DNA of 64,000 nucleotides from Hygrophila difformis. Lineage: Eukaryota; Streptophyta; Magnoliopsida; Lamiales; Acanthaceae. The notes beneath the pieces are model-generated. The model saw only the letters and a list, made by a program, of their open reading frames with translations. It searched no databases and had not been told where the DNA came from. The stretch is taken from contig JAOANR010000010.1 of NCBI GenBank assembly GCA_030278955.1, positions 28,646,174 to 28,710,173 on the forward strand. The letters run 5' to 3'. Below are positions 44,301-56,106 of the stretch, piece after piece; within the stretch, counting starts at the first letter, position 1, and the number at the start of each line of letters is the position of its first letter. Position numbers and translations under genes: made by a program.

Positions 44301-45879
44301 TATTTCCCGAAATTGCTGTTTGTTGGAAATCTTGTATTAAATATTACACCGGGTCAGATTCCACTTGGATTCCGATAAGGTGTGATAGATAACACTAGAT
44401 GAACAACATTCGGGCCTTGGTTATTTTCTAAGGTAGGATTGAGTATTCTTTCAACTGCTATCCTCTTCTGCCAAAGCCTATTTTTGAGTCCTGAGTGAGT
44501 GCATCCGGAATGAACTAATTTTATTGGTTCGTTTCATTAGTTTGTATCTCATAACCACCCGACGAGAAGTGAACACTGTGAGCGGTTCACCGAGAATAGG
44601 GAATTCTTGATCCACATCCGGTCATTCTGACTGGAGGCTTTCTGTTACTACCAGGGTCAAACTTTCAGAAACCTCCGAGTGATAGGGTTTTAAAAGCTTT
44701 CTTTACTGCTTTCTTTTAATTGCTTTCTTTAGAGGTCGCTCGTTTGTATTGAGAGTTGTGTAACTGCCACTAGGACAGAGAGTTAAGGGATAGTTCAGGG
44801 CTTAATTAGAATCTGTGGGTGTGACATGGGGGAATGATAGCAGTACTTGGCATTTCAACAAATGATTTGTCGGGTGTTGCTTGTCCACCACAGATAAATA
44901 ACATACCTCTGCGCGGGGGCAGTTGTATATCTGTGGTATCTTAGATTTTGTTGTCTTAAGGCATGTAAATCCTTACTGTAAGTACCTGTCTGTTAAAGGG
45001 AACATAGTATAGGAAGCATGAGAGTTAGCTAACTGATGGATTATCCCAAGCTAAGGTCTGCGTATTAAAATGGAAGTTTAACTATGTATCATCTGAATCT
45101 TGTCCAATCGTCATTATTTTCTTCCTGTCCCTTCTGTCGCATTTTAAATCTGCTTTCTTAGAATAGTCTTAATCGCTTTCTTAGATTAAATTTAATTCGC
45201 TTTCTAGAATAATTTTATCGGCTTTATGTTAATTGCTTTCTTAATCTAATTCAGATTCTGTCAAGTAGATGTTAGTCATATCACACACCTGATTCGAGTA
45301 ACCGAGTGGAAAATCTTAGTGAATGACGTGGGACCTGCTTCTATCGCACATCCTCCAGTGAACGATCCGGTCTTACTATAAATTACTGCAATTTTTGACA
45401 CCGTGCGCTTTCGGGAGCACAGTTTCTTAACTACGAGCAATAAAAACATGACTACATATAAATATATCCTTAATCACAACACCGCCATCATAAATTGGTT
45501 TCATTAAATAAAACCTAAACCAGGATCACGAATTTCCAGAAAATACTCATGTAGTGGGAGTTAGTCAAAAGTTTCATGGCAGGGAATCTTGTGGCAAGAA
45601 TTGATGAGAAGTATCAGGGCATATTTGCCGGGGATCCTCAGTGTGACAGGCTGAAGGTCAACCTATCCCGGCTATGCCATGAGATTTGTCAGCATTTCAT
45701 GACAGAGAGGACCACATCACCATTGGAAACCAAAGCCCCATACTTGAGTAATAAAAAGAATAATAATCTTGATATATCCCTAAACCCTTTCCCATGAATC
45801 ATAACTCTTTTCATTTAATAAATCTGACCTGGTATAATTTTAGAAAAGCTCGAGTTAACGAAACTTGTCAAAAGTTTCA
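41369..45879 (+). repeat. E5 3' LTR
   Basis: This copy matches 28166-32675 almost base for base. Differences I noticed include CCC/CGC at 41662, a one-base A insertion near 42214, and substitutions in or next to CGCG hairpins near 42646, 42738 and 43049. The right flank TCGGT (45880-45884) completes the target duplication. Confidence 0.95.
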
Positions 45880-45884
45880 TCGGT

Positions 45885-46084
45885 TGATGGCTCAACCTTC
45901 TCAAGGGGGAGGGGATGGTGTGGGAGCCAAATCAGCAGCATTAATTATTCCGGAAGAACCATGCTCCAGGAGCCGGACCAAGAAATTCTTGGACCAAATT
46001 GCCAGCCTTCTCAAGTCTGCAGAATTCACAGATGAAATCAACAAAGAAGAAGGCAGCAGTTTGAAAGCATTGATCATGATCTAG
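45885..46084 (+). pseudogene. E1 Pol C-terminal tail, resumed after E5
   Basis: The frame left at 28165 (EDGEELVRL) resumes here as MAQPSQGGGDGVGAKSAA and ends at a TAG at 46082-46084. It is a tail beyond the integrase core, rich in Gly then Lys/Glu, with no chromodomain that I can recognise. The clean frame across the E5 junction proves that E5 inserted into E1. Confidence 0.88.
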
Positions 46085-46866
46085 TTCGAAGAAGACTCAG
46101 GACCCATTCATCCGGGTCCTGCAACATCAGACTAAATCCGGAAGGAGGAGACCTCAAGATGTACTTACGGAGCAAATTAGCATAATGAGGTCAAAAAGGT
46201 GGACCCCACCGCAACCGCCGTCGCCGTCGCCGGAATTTTGCCGGAGCTCCGACCAAGTCACCGGAATCTGACCGGAACTTCGCCAGAAAAGTCGTCGTCG
46301 CCGGTCAACGGCTGGTCCACGTCGGAACAGTGGACGGAAGCAGTGGACCCCAACCAGATGAGAGTTAGAAAGATTTTTGCACATTTACGATGCTAAGCAG
46401 GACTTACGATGCTAGCCTTGTTCCACGTCGTAAGGGAATGTTTTGCGTCGTACAAGAGAGGGGGAGAGACAGACGACGCTTACGACGCTAGACAGGGACT
46501 ATGACGCTAACCACGTTCACGTCGTACACCTTGTCTCACGTCGTAAGGAGCAAAATGGAAACCGAGGACGGCCACAACGCCAGACCAACCTACGACGCCA
46601 GACAAGGATAGCGTCGTAACCAGTGGATGACGTCATAATCTTGTCCATTTTTCTTGCTCTTTATTTTCTCCTATTTTAAACATTGTTAGACTTGTTTAAA
46701 CCTTCAGTTTGCTTGTTTAATGGGCTTGGACTATATATATGTCCTCCCCAACACTTATAACACATCTTTTGGCATATTAAATGAAATTATCATTTCTCTT
46801 ACAAAAGATAATCCGAGAGCATACCCTCTCTCACACACCTTTGTATGTTTGTTGGGAAACATTCAT
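46085..46866 (+). repeat. E1 3' end: purine tract and start of the 3' LTR, with ACGACGC dyads
   Basis: GGAAGGAGGAG (46140-46150) is a likely polypurine tract and TGTACTTACGG at 46160 the likely LTR start, though nine bases lie between. From 46387 to 46640 the LTR holds about a dozen TTACGACGC / GCGTCGTAA motifs in both orientations. A perfect dyad is TACGACGC (46591-46598) with GCGTCGTA (46611-46618), and CTTACGATG pairs with CGTCGTAAG at 46403-46444. The E6 solo LTR interrupts at 46867. Confidence 0.6.
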
Positions 46867-49800
46867 TGTAATACCCCAGATTTTTATCAACGTCCAAAGG
46901 AATAAAATTTATTCCGATCAATGTTGAAATATCTCCGAGAAGAAGAAAATAATTTATCACAATAAATTATTGCTCGGAAATGAAACGCCGATAGATTCAA
47001 AATGGAATAAAAGAGGGAAAGGAAGTCCGAAGACATTCCATGAATTGAGTCAAAATAATTGGAATTAAATTCAAGAAGGAAAAGAATTTTAATTCCAAGA
47101 ACCCGTGAAGTCGGAAGAAATTTAATTACACAAGTTATTGCACGGGAGTCAAAAGACGACGAATTGGAAGCCGACGAACCCGAGACCGATGGACTTAAGA
47201 TTTCAAACATGAAATTCATTTGAGTCGAGATAAATTTAAGATAAGAATTTATGATCCGAGAATGACCCGAAAAATCGAGCCCGAAAACGTAGGAGGACAG
47301 AAGTCCGAAAGAGAGGAGAAAAGGCCCGACGGGATCGCACGGCCCAGTCCGGACGCACGGCCCAGACCAGGCCGCTCGCTCTCCGCGCTGGGTTTGGCCA
47401 AACCCCGCGCCAACCCCGCGCCAACCACACAGCAACTGTACTTGACGCGTTTTGGCGATTTTCTTACCATATTTTCGTGTCCCGACTTTGGAAACCCAAT
47501 CCCAGTCGGGGGAAAGGCCTATAGGACGATCATTGATAGATTTTCACCCCATTCTCAGCCTCTCAAACTTATCCATCCTCCAAAACTCTCCCAAAAACCG
47601 AAAACACAAGTTCTTCACTTACCGACGACTTTCCGATCACTTTCCGGCGACGGGAATCGACGAAGGAGGCGTGGAGAACAACATCTTTAGTATTCCAGAT
47701 TGTGGTAAGTCATCCATAGGTTTTTGTTTAAGTTTTCATGCCCGAAAATCCGATCTAACCCTAGACTTTTGCTTTCGGATTCGGTTCGAGGACGTTGGAA
47801 GAGGAAATCGACTTGAGGAGATTCGTTCGTGACATCCCGTGGATTCCGGACGACCCCGTGACCTCCTAGACATCATCCCCACTGTAAGTTAATACTTACT
47901 TGGTTTTGGGTGACTTAAAATGCAACCAAACATATGGATTTAATAACTCTAAAATCTGTCAACACGAAAAACCCGCGGCGCAACAATTTTGTGCGAATTT
48001 TTCAAACCCTTAAAACTGCTCAAACGGAAAAACTTAAAACATGAAAAACGTTCCTAAGACATAGATCTAGTTCATGTAAAATTTTCATAATTTTTCATTG
48101 TGTTTTGATACCAGAAAAAGGCCGAGAACCAACCTGCCTTGAGATTCGAACTTGAAACTGTGATAGATTTGAAATCGGACCAAAACCCCTATTTCGAGAG
48201 TTCAAACCAAAAAACTCAAAACTAGACTTTTAATCCCAACACATTAATCTAGGTTGTCTAAAACTTTCAGACATTTTCGTCGATGTTTGCTATTTCAAAT
48301 TGCATCGAACATGAACTGTTTTGACAAAACATTTTCGAAATCTGCCTGTGAATATGTCCGAACTTGATGAACCTGTTTCTATATTTTCTAGTGCGATTTG
48401 ATCTTTGCAATATAAATGAAAGTTGTAGATAATCATGTCTAGTATGTGCATATAAAATTTCAGAATTTTTGGAGTCCATTTGATATGTTAAAATGTCGAA
48501 TCTTTGAACTGTGCCAAACCTGAATCCGGACAGAACACTGCTTGCGAAACAAACTCGATTTTTGACATGGTTCCTCAACTTATTTCGAAAAAGTTAAAAC
48601 ACGAAAGTTGTTCGTTAGGATGTTTTTGATAAACTGTGAAAATTTCAGATTTTTCGGACTTGAGATGAATTTTTAAATTAAAAAGGCGTAAACTGTGACG
48701 CCAAACGACTTTTAAATCGAGAGATTTTGAAATTTCGAAACAAACGGCCGAAGGCTTGAAATACGATACATCTATACTTTTGAAAAATCCCGTTATACTA
48801 AATCGAAATGTTATTGAGATACTTTGGTGGAGGGCGAGTGCCCTGCAGGGTGCCCCTCTAGCCTTCTTGGCGTGCCTATAATGGACGTTAGATACTTGCA
48901 TGAAAAACTTGTGAAATTTTGCAAAACTTGTCCTTACCTTGCGGGTTCGATTCCCCAAGGCGTATGTTTTCCTGCGGGTTCGATTCCCCAGGATGTGTGT
49001 TGATTCCTATGGGTTCAATTCCCTAGGATGTATTTGAGTTCTTGCGGGTTCGATTTCCCCAAGGGCGATTGTATGTTTTCCTGCGGGTTCGATTCCCCAG
49101 GATGTGTGTTGATTCCTATGGGTTCAATTCCCTAGGATGTATTTGAGTTCTTGCGGGTTCGATTCCCCAAGGGCGATCGTTTGTTTTCCTGCGGGTTCGA
49201 TTCCCCAGGACGTGTATTAATTCCTACGGGTTCAATTCCCTAGGATGTATTTAAACTCTTGCGGGTTCGATTCCCCAAGATCAAATCATATAAAAATCAT
49301 ATTGAACAAAAGTGAGAATGAAAATCCTGAAATACCTAATCGTGAAGTAACGGGAAATTTTAAGATGTGAATGTTTTCCTTATTTAAGTTATACCTTTAA
49401 ATTATGCCTTGCAATTATTTTACCAAGTAAATTGAATTATGATCACGTGAAATCCTTGTGTTAAATTATGCCATTTATTTATTAGAGGATGATTAACTCA
49501 AATTGTGAATTATCTACAAGCATGTTTTTATTAAATTTAAATAAAGACTTTGAAACCCCTTGATCATATTAGGTGTTAACTTACTCAGCACGTTTTTGCT
49601 GACCAAACCACATTTCCCCTTTTTCTTTCAGAGTATGAGGATTATGCATCATCATATGCATACATGGGAACATTCGGGAAAAACTCTATTTTAAATTCCG
49701 GCATTTAATTACAACTTGCATGAACGGGCCTGTTTAACCCGTGTTTTGGCCATGTTGGCCCAGTATTTAAATTTCCGCTGCATTACAATTATATATATGT

Positions 49801-49988
49801 AAATATTACATTCCGCTGCAACTTTGATATTATTATTTTTAAATTATATTGTAATGGGCTGTTTGAATGATTTAAATTCTGAAAAACCATAGTCTTGCAT
49901 CTCTTTAGCAAGCTCGGAGAAACCGTGTCTTGCTAGGGAGGTGTGGCGGTGACATCCCGGCCTGGGTTATCAAATCCGGGGTGTTACA
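46867..49988 (+). mobile_element. E6: 3.1-kb solo LTR, Tekay-type
   Basis: It begins TGTAATACCCCAG and ends GGGGTGTTACA, with an exact TTCAT duplication at 46862-46866 and 49989-49993. There is no internal region or second LTR. Sequence near both ends matches the E9 LTR and, on the opposite strand, the E4 LTR end (TTGCTAGGGAGGTGTGGCGG). GC-rich sequence at about 47320-47450 and a leader-like stretch resemble 55430-55560 in E9. The ORFs across it are not conserved between relatives. Confidence 0.93.
48937..49279 (+). repeat. Ten-unit B-box/T-arm hairpin array, three-monomer higher-order repeat
   Basis: Units start at 48937, 48970, 49005, 49041, 49079, 49114, 49150, 49187, 49222 and 49258. Each has an outer stem, one bulged base, then GGG-TTCGATT-CCC (TTCAATT in the third type). 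Outer stems are CCTTG/CAAGG or CTTG/CAAG, then TCCTG/CAGGA, then TCCTA/TAGGA, cycling with a period of about 107-109 bases. GGTTCGATTCC equals the consensus Pol III B box and the tRNA T-loop. No A box, acceptor stem or anticodon is present. The array lies 709-1051 bases from the LTR end, like the E4 array. Confidence 0.93.
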
Positions 49989-50179
49989 TTCATCAACATT
50001 GGCTTGAAGCTACGATCGTTGATTATCAAACCGAGGCTCGAGTGGAAGGATTGGGTTGAGGTCAAGGTTTCTACACTTTGGTTGCTTCCCCCGACAATTC
50101 ATGTTGCGGTTTAGCTTTCTTATCCCTTCATTTTCATTTCGGTTCTTTTCCATCTTCTTAATCTTCCGCTTAATCACTT
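49989..50179 (+). other. Continuation of the E1 3' region after E6
   Basis: The sequence after the right TTCAT copy should be the rest of the E1 3' LTR. The end of the LTR is not visible; a pyrimidine-rich stretch runs into the copia remnant at about 50180. No gene occurs here. Confidence 0.45.
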
Positions 50180-50730
50180 CCTAATCTTCCTTAGTCTTCT
50201 CATAAACAAGTTGGTAATCAAGAGATCCATGGCAAGAACTCTGGTCTATGTGGGGAATATTAGACCTGTGGTCTAAGTGATAATTTTCAATTAAATTTAT
50301 CTTTGAAAAATACAATCCAGATGACAATGCTGGTAATTTTTCCAATATATATTTCTTACCATAAGTGATATTTGTAATTAATAAATATTCGACATTCTCT
50401 GAAGTCGATGTCTCGAGATGATAACTATTTTCTCGGATATCTTTAAAACTCAATAAATTTCTTCGAGAATCGGGAGATAGGAGTGCATTTTTCACAATTA
50501 ATTTTGTTCCCTCTGGGAAAATAAGGTTGACTGTGCCAATTCCCTGTATAATATTTGCACTACCACTTATTGTGTTGATGTTGTATCTCCCATTTTTTAA
50601 TTGGAAAAATACCTTATGTCTTTTAGTATCGTGTGCGTTGAAGCACTATCAATAAGACATATAATATCACTTTAAAAATTCCCCATTTCGCTCAAAGAAA
50701 ATTGCGGCAGAGCTCCGTTGGTGGCTCATG
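50180..50730 (-). pseudogene. E7: Ty1/copia protease and gag-pre-integrase fragment
   Basis: The minus strand reads a copia protease start, CLIDSASTHTILKDIRYF (near 50660), and after frameshifts ALLSPDSRRNLLSFKDIREN and ILEKLPALSSGLY, typical of the gag-pre-integrase region. Gag is missing: the protease lies only about 90 bases from the LTR. Integrase core, RT and RNase H are absent on the left. It is a deeply decayed remnant. Confidence 0.88.
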
Positions 50731-50739
50731 CTGATAATG

Positions 50740-51043
50740 TGTTATAATATTAATTATATAAGTATGAAATGTATATGTATATGACCGGTGCAATATGATA
50801 TAATTATAAGGAACTATAACTATACAATGCAGAAAGGGAACAAGAGTGAACATAATAGCAAGTGAACGGATGGAATTGTGTATTCAATACTTTAAAAGTG
50901 GTTGGTATTTATAGAGGCTAACTACCTCTTTAGATAATGATGAAGTATATAGGCACATGACTTATGAAGCCTATAGATGGCGTGACTTGCAATATTTATT
51001 GACAAAGTGCAGACATCTAAATCTTATCGTGGATTATATAACA
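50740..51043 (-). repeat. E7 copia LTR, about 304 bp
   Basis: On the minus strand it begins TGTTATATAATCC and ends ATTATAACA. A TATAAATA-type box occurs on the minus strand near 50906-50914. TTATCAGCATGAGCC follows the LTR end, as in many plant copia elements. The partner LTR and target duplication are not visible. Confidence 0.75.
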
Positions 51044-51625
51044 TTTCTTTAATTGTATGTTGATTTGTTCAATTCTTATGTGTGTTTGTAGAGACTGAGA
51101 GGATATCTGAACTATGGCTTTATATTGTTCAAATGGTTGAAAATACTGAGCAAAAATAATTGAACAAAATAATTCTAATAATTGATAACTTGAAAAAGAG
51201 CCAACATTGTTAGAATCAAACGTAGGATAATCACTTGCCGCAGGAGTTGCGTGTCATTAAAACTGAGAGGTTTCTAAATTGTGATAATCCTAAGTGGGCA
51301 TAGTCATTAATTAAAAATTGGACTTTTATATGCAATTGCAAATTGTCAACAATTGAAAGACTTAGGGATCCACATTCATCATCTAGTGTATTAATTCACT
51401 CTCTTTGCTTCGTTAATTGAAACTTTTATTGCTTTATTTTAATTAATTGCAAATTTGCAATGTTAGAATTTTAGACAAATCAAATATTCTCGCATTTTAA
51501 TTTTTATTTGTTACTTGAATTTGATAAATTATTGGCAAATCCTTGTTCCATGTGGATTCAACCCCGTTTCACCGGATTATTACTTGGACCGTACACTGCA
51601 GGTTGTATTAATATTCCACACACCA
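51044..51625 (+). repeat. E8 5' LTR, 3' portion only
   Basis: TTCTTTAATTGTATGTTGAT onward matches the E8 3' LTR from about 54608. The copy ends CACACACCA at 51625. Its 5' part was lost at the junction with E7. Confidence 0.8.
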
Positions 51626-51631
51626 AATTTT

Positions 51632-51649
51632 TGGCGCCGTTGTCGGGGA
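51632..51649 (+). other. E8 primer-binding site, Asp tRNA
   Basis: TGGCGCCGTTGTCGGGGA differs by one base from the E5 site and lies six bases after the LTR end, a spacing common in Athila-type elements. Confidence 0.85.
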
Positions 51650-53705
51650 GTCGTGGATTTTATTTATAGTTTATTGAGTTCTTGTGGTTTCTTCCCTATT
51701 TATTTTTATTTTGTTTTTATTTGATTTTTCTAGGGCACTGATTCCTTATTTTTCTTTTCTTGCATGCATTTGAGAAAACCTCAAGAGGTGAAAGAAAAAC
51801 CAGAGTAAGAAGGAAATTGGATCTCACAATTGACGGACATGAGAACAATAATATTGATATCCCACAAGGATGATGTGGTAATGAAGCTTGTGGTGGAGCA
51901 ATATTCAAAATGTTGAAAGACCACTAGCCTGGAAATTATGCCTGGCTGTCAACGTTAAATGCATCGCTTCCGGGAGGCAACCCGAGTATTTTTCAATTCT
52001 TAGTTATTAGTTGATTTTCTAGTTTTTTTAAATTAATGTGACTCAATTGGTTGCAGTGACCGCATCCGTGTAGACAAATGGCCTGGAAAAGCAAGGAGTT
52101 GAAGAATTAGAATAGTGATACCCGGTTTGAGTGTATTATTATTATTATTATTATTACTATTCTTTCTTTGAATCTTTTATTTCTTCTTTTTTAGGCCTGG
52201 GTTGTATAATCTGATATTCTAGATCTTTATACTTTGACATATCATATAATCCTTGCCTACCTTTTTTTTTTGTGTCGTGTCGTGTCGTATTGGTTAAAGT
52301 AGTATCACTGGAATGGTGTATGCCTTAGTTTCTTGTTTAAACATTGAGGATAATGTCAATCTTTAGTTTGAGGATGGAGAATATCAGAATTTCATGATAC
52401 ATTGCTCACTGCACGTCACCACTAGTAGTTGTATTTTTGTCTAGGGGTTGAACTTTTCTGAGAACTTGTGAGAGTAGATTGATTAATTGAATTTAAATGA
52501 GTCCCCTCATACTACGTAACCATTAGGTTCAACTCGAAAGCCCTTGGGTGAGAATTTTTGGCCTTACTTTTTCTTGATTGTGGGAATTAGGAATGCTTTT
52601 AGATCTATTTATTTGTGATCATAATGCGTATGATTACTATATGGGATTTTGATGAGGAATATGATATAGACACCTAGAAGCCCATACACTTCCAACATTT
52701 GACATATTTATCTTTAGGGAAGTCCATTTGAGCCTATTAGCCTATTTTCTTTGATAACCCACTATAATTTTCTACTTGCCACATATCTTAAGCCTTCAAA
52801 ATTTGGACCCGTGGAACAAGTGAAGCATTTTTTTTAATTAGTGGGGAGTTGGGGAATATATTTACTCTTGGGGAAGCCTTGAAGGAAATTATGCTGAGAG
52901 AGGAAGAAGAAGAGAAAATTTGTAAAAGTAGTGTAGTGCCCTTATCAGCTACGTTAAAACAAAAAATAAACAAACAAACGTTGATCAAAATAAAGTGGAT
53001 ATATGTAGCTGGCACAATTGTACCGCTGACAAAGAGTGAAAACTCTAAAGTCAAGAACAAAAGAGTTGAAGTTCCATCTGCAATGTTAGATAGTGGAATT
53101 CCTCTAAATAATGTGAAATCGAGCTATTGAAACCATGGAAAGGTCAAGAAGTAGCAATTTATTTTGGGCACATACTACTACATTCTATTGTTTGGGTTGA
53201 TAGCTTTGATGTTATGGGGTGTGATTTTATATGTTTGTCTATTTCGATATTTGCGAATATCTTTGCATTGAGGACTTGTTCCACTTTTATTAGCATACTT
53301 TATCCATTTTTCCTACCTTTATGACCCTAGCCCCATTATAACCATTTAAAAGACCTATTGATTCCTCATGATAAATTCTATGTATGGCTATTATGTGATT
53401 TTGTTACAAATTCATAGTGATATTTTCATTGCCTTGGTATTAAATGATTTTCACATTTCTTGTGAGAGCATTTCATACACTTATATATATATATATATTT
53501 CCTTGTGCGATCTTGGTTAGGGTTGAGCAAAGTGGAAGTGTTAGTGTTGAGGGGACGAATAAAAAATTGGTTTTGGTATTTGCTTGAGGTTGTGATTGGT
53601 TGTAGTTTGGTCTTTAGATATTTTGGTGGCTATTATGAGTGTTGGATATAATTAGGTCTTAGTTCTACCTTGTTGGGGGATGAACAAGACTTAGTGTGAG
53701 GGTGT
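51650..53705 (+). other. E8 interior: no intact genes
   Basis: About 2 kb with no recognisable gag or pol. A weak trace of an N-terminal coding region may exist at 51780-51900 (RRKLDLTIDGHENNN-like, frameshifted). It has an ATT microsatellite at 52136-52158, a GTGTC repeat at 52271-52290 and a block at 52670-52760 resembling the E5 3' interior. An AT run lies at about 53481-53500. A purine-containing AGTGTGAGGGTGT abuts the 3' LTR. Confidence 0.65.
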
Positions 53706-54952
53706 TGATGCCCGGCACAAAGTGCATCATTTACTTATATTTAAATAATGAGTTAAAGACTTAATTTGTGGAAATTATGGAATAATTGCTAAAAACAATG
53801 ATTTTGAATAAAAATATTAAATTGTGATCCCATTTCATGATTCTATGCAGTTTAATGTATTTTCTGTTGAGATTGCATATTTTTAGGTGTTTTTAGCAAG
53901 CCAAGGGCCAAATGAACCAAGAAGAAGTCAATTGGAGCTCTAAAACTTGGAAAACGAAGAAAAATGGTAAAAACAGTTAGGAACGCGCGCTAGTGGCGCG
54001 TGGCGGAGCATGACCGCGCAAATAGCGCACGGTTTGGCGAAGTGGCGTGCTCTGGAGGAAAACCGCGCAGGTAGCGCGCGCCCCTGCACCTGCGTTTTAG
54101 GATTTCGTGTTTTGGCTATAAATAGCTCGTTTCTAGGCCGATTTGGGAATTCCACCTGTCAAAACGTCCAGAATTTTGTCACCGTTCTAAATATCTTATT
54201 CTCCATATCTTTTTCATTCATCATTCAGACAAAAAGCGCGCCCCTAAGGCTGGATGCCAAATCTTGCTTAATCTTGAAATATCGCGCAAATCTTCTGGCT
54301 GATTCATATCTTTTGCAAACCGATCTATAAATAACACGACATCAAGCCAATTGTAGTGTTCCCAATCATTCAATAGTTCGAATCATTTCATACTTTCACA
54401 TCTTTTCATCAATAATCCGGGCAAAGAGAAGAATAAGACGAAGACAATCCAGTTGGGATCTACACCAGATTTCCTTCACCAATTGTGTCACAGACTATGT
54501 TTTTTTTAGTGTTCTTTTGCGTTCTTGTGACATTTTGTTAGGCTAAACCTATCGTTTGGGGAAACCTAGATCTTGACGTTGCTAATTTTTGCAATTGTTA
54601 ATATGAATTTCTTTAATTATATGTTGATTTGTTCAATTCTTATTTGTGTTTGGAGAGACCGAGAGGATATTTGAACTAGGGCTATATATTGTTCAAGTGG
54701 TTGAAAAATACTTGAGCAAAAATAATTGAGCAAATTAATTCTAATAATTGGTAATTTGAAAAAGAACCAAAATTGTTAGAACCAAACTTAGGATAATCAC
54801 TAGCCAGAGGAGTTGCATGTCATTAAAACCGAGAGGTTTCTAAATTGTGATAATATTAAGTAGGCATATTAATTAATTAAAAATTAGATTTTTATATGCA
54901 ATTGCAAGTTTGTCAACAATTGAAAGATCTAGGGATCCCCATTCATCATCTA
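53706..54952 (+). repeat. E8 3' LTR, cut by E9
   Basis: It starts TGATGCCCGGCAC and runs to 54952, where E9 begins. Its 3' 350 bases match 51045-51395 in the 5' copy; the missing remainder would lie beyond E9. The flank ATCTA (54948-54952) is probably the left target copy of E9. Confidence 0.8.
53980..54124 (+). promoter_or_regulatory. E8 LTR promoter with GCGC dyads
   Basis: Three dyad-like units, GCGCGCTAGTGGCGCG, CGCGCAAATAGCGC and CGCGCAGGTAGCGCG, lie between 53984 and 54085. TATAAATA follows at 54117-54124. Placement of CG-rich dyads just upstream of TATA matches E3, E5 and the E5 internal promoter, but the sequence differs. Confidence 0.65.
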
Positions 54953-56106
54953 TGTAATACCCGAGATTGTTATCGGCGTCCAAAGGAATAAAATTAGTTT
55001 CTTAATCCGATCAAGGTTGAAATATCTCCGAGAAGAAGAAAATAATTTATTACAATAAATTATTGCTCGGAAATGAAACGCCGATAGATCTAAAAATTCA
55101 AAATGGAATAAAAGAGGGAAAGGCAGCCCGAAGACATTCCATGAATCGAGTCAAAAGAATTGGAATTAAATTCAAGAAAGAAAAGAATTTTAATTTCAAG
55201 AACCGTGAAGTCGAAAATGATTTATATAAATAAATCATTGCACGGGAATCGAAAGACGACGAATTCAAAGCCGACGAATTCAAACTCGAATGATTCAAGA
55301 TTTCAAATACGAAATTTATTAGAGACAAAATAAATTTATGATAGGAACCATGATCCGAGAATGACCCGAAAAATCGAGCCCGAAAACATAGGAGGATAGG
55401 AGCCTAAAAGAGAGGAGAAAAGGCCCGACGAATCGCACGACCCGGCCCAGGCCGCAGCCCAGGCAGGGTCCGCGCGATCTCCGCGCGGTCTAGAGGAATA
55501 CCACGCCAAGACCGCGCCACTCAACAGGGTGCGATCAAGTTTCTTTCTTCGACAATTTCTTACCTTATTTTCAACCCCCGGCTTTGGTAACTCAATCCCG
55601 GTCGAAGAGAATTATATAGGGACGGATTTTGGGGTCTTGAAGCTCATTATTTTCAAACTCCAAACCCTAGCAGCCCCCAACACTCTCCAAACTCTCCAAA
55701 CTTCTTCCAAAACCCGAATCACCAAGTTCGTGCTTTCCGATAACTTTCCAGCGACGAAAATCGACGAAGGAGGCCTGGAGAACAAGAACTTTAGGGTTCC
55801 AGATTGTAGTAAGTCGTTCATAGGTTTTCGTTTAAATTTTCAAACCCAAAATTCGATCTAACACTAGACTTCTTCTTTCGATTCGAATTCATGGCCAAAG
55901 TTGGAAGATTCGCGTTGGGGAGATCCGTTCGTGTCAAATCTTAGAGCCCCGACGACCCCGAGATAGTCTAGGAAAAAATAAAAGTAAGATAATGCCTTAC
56001 ATATCAATATCAGTGGTTTTGAACCGTTAGAAACATTAGATTTTAACTAAACACTAAAATCGGACATTAAAGATTCAATCTTTACTCGTTTTTTGAGATT
56101 TGCCAA

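Larger units (their letters stand above)
28166..45879 (+). mobile_element. E5: young 17.7-kb non-autonomous element with a spliced cargo gene
   Basis: Two LTRs of 4510 and 4511 bp differ at only about a dozen places that I could spot. An exact TCGGT duplication flanks the element. The Asp-tRNA primer site and the TGATAATGG...TTTCA LTR ends place it with Athila/Ogre/Tat-type elements. The 8.7-kb interior has no gag, protease, RT or integrase. It has an internal promoter-like region, a putative 1.56-kb intron and a 4.3-kb exon. An autonomous relative must have supplied its enzymes. Confidence 0.92.

Noticed and set aside
47220..47832. Host exon in E6 (156- and 126-codon ORFs)
   Set aside because: The region is LTR sequence homologous to the E9 LTR, where the frames are not kept.
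48937..49279. tRNA genes
   Set aside because: Only the T-arm/B-box core recurs. There is no A box, anticodon arm or acceptor stem, and units are only 33-38 bases apart.
52849..53130. 93-codon ORF in the E8 interior
   Set aside because: No recognisable motif, and the surrounding interior is full of stops. I cannot support it as a gene.
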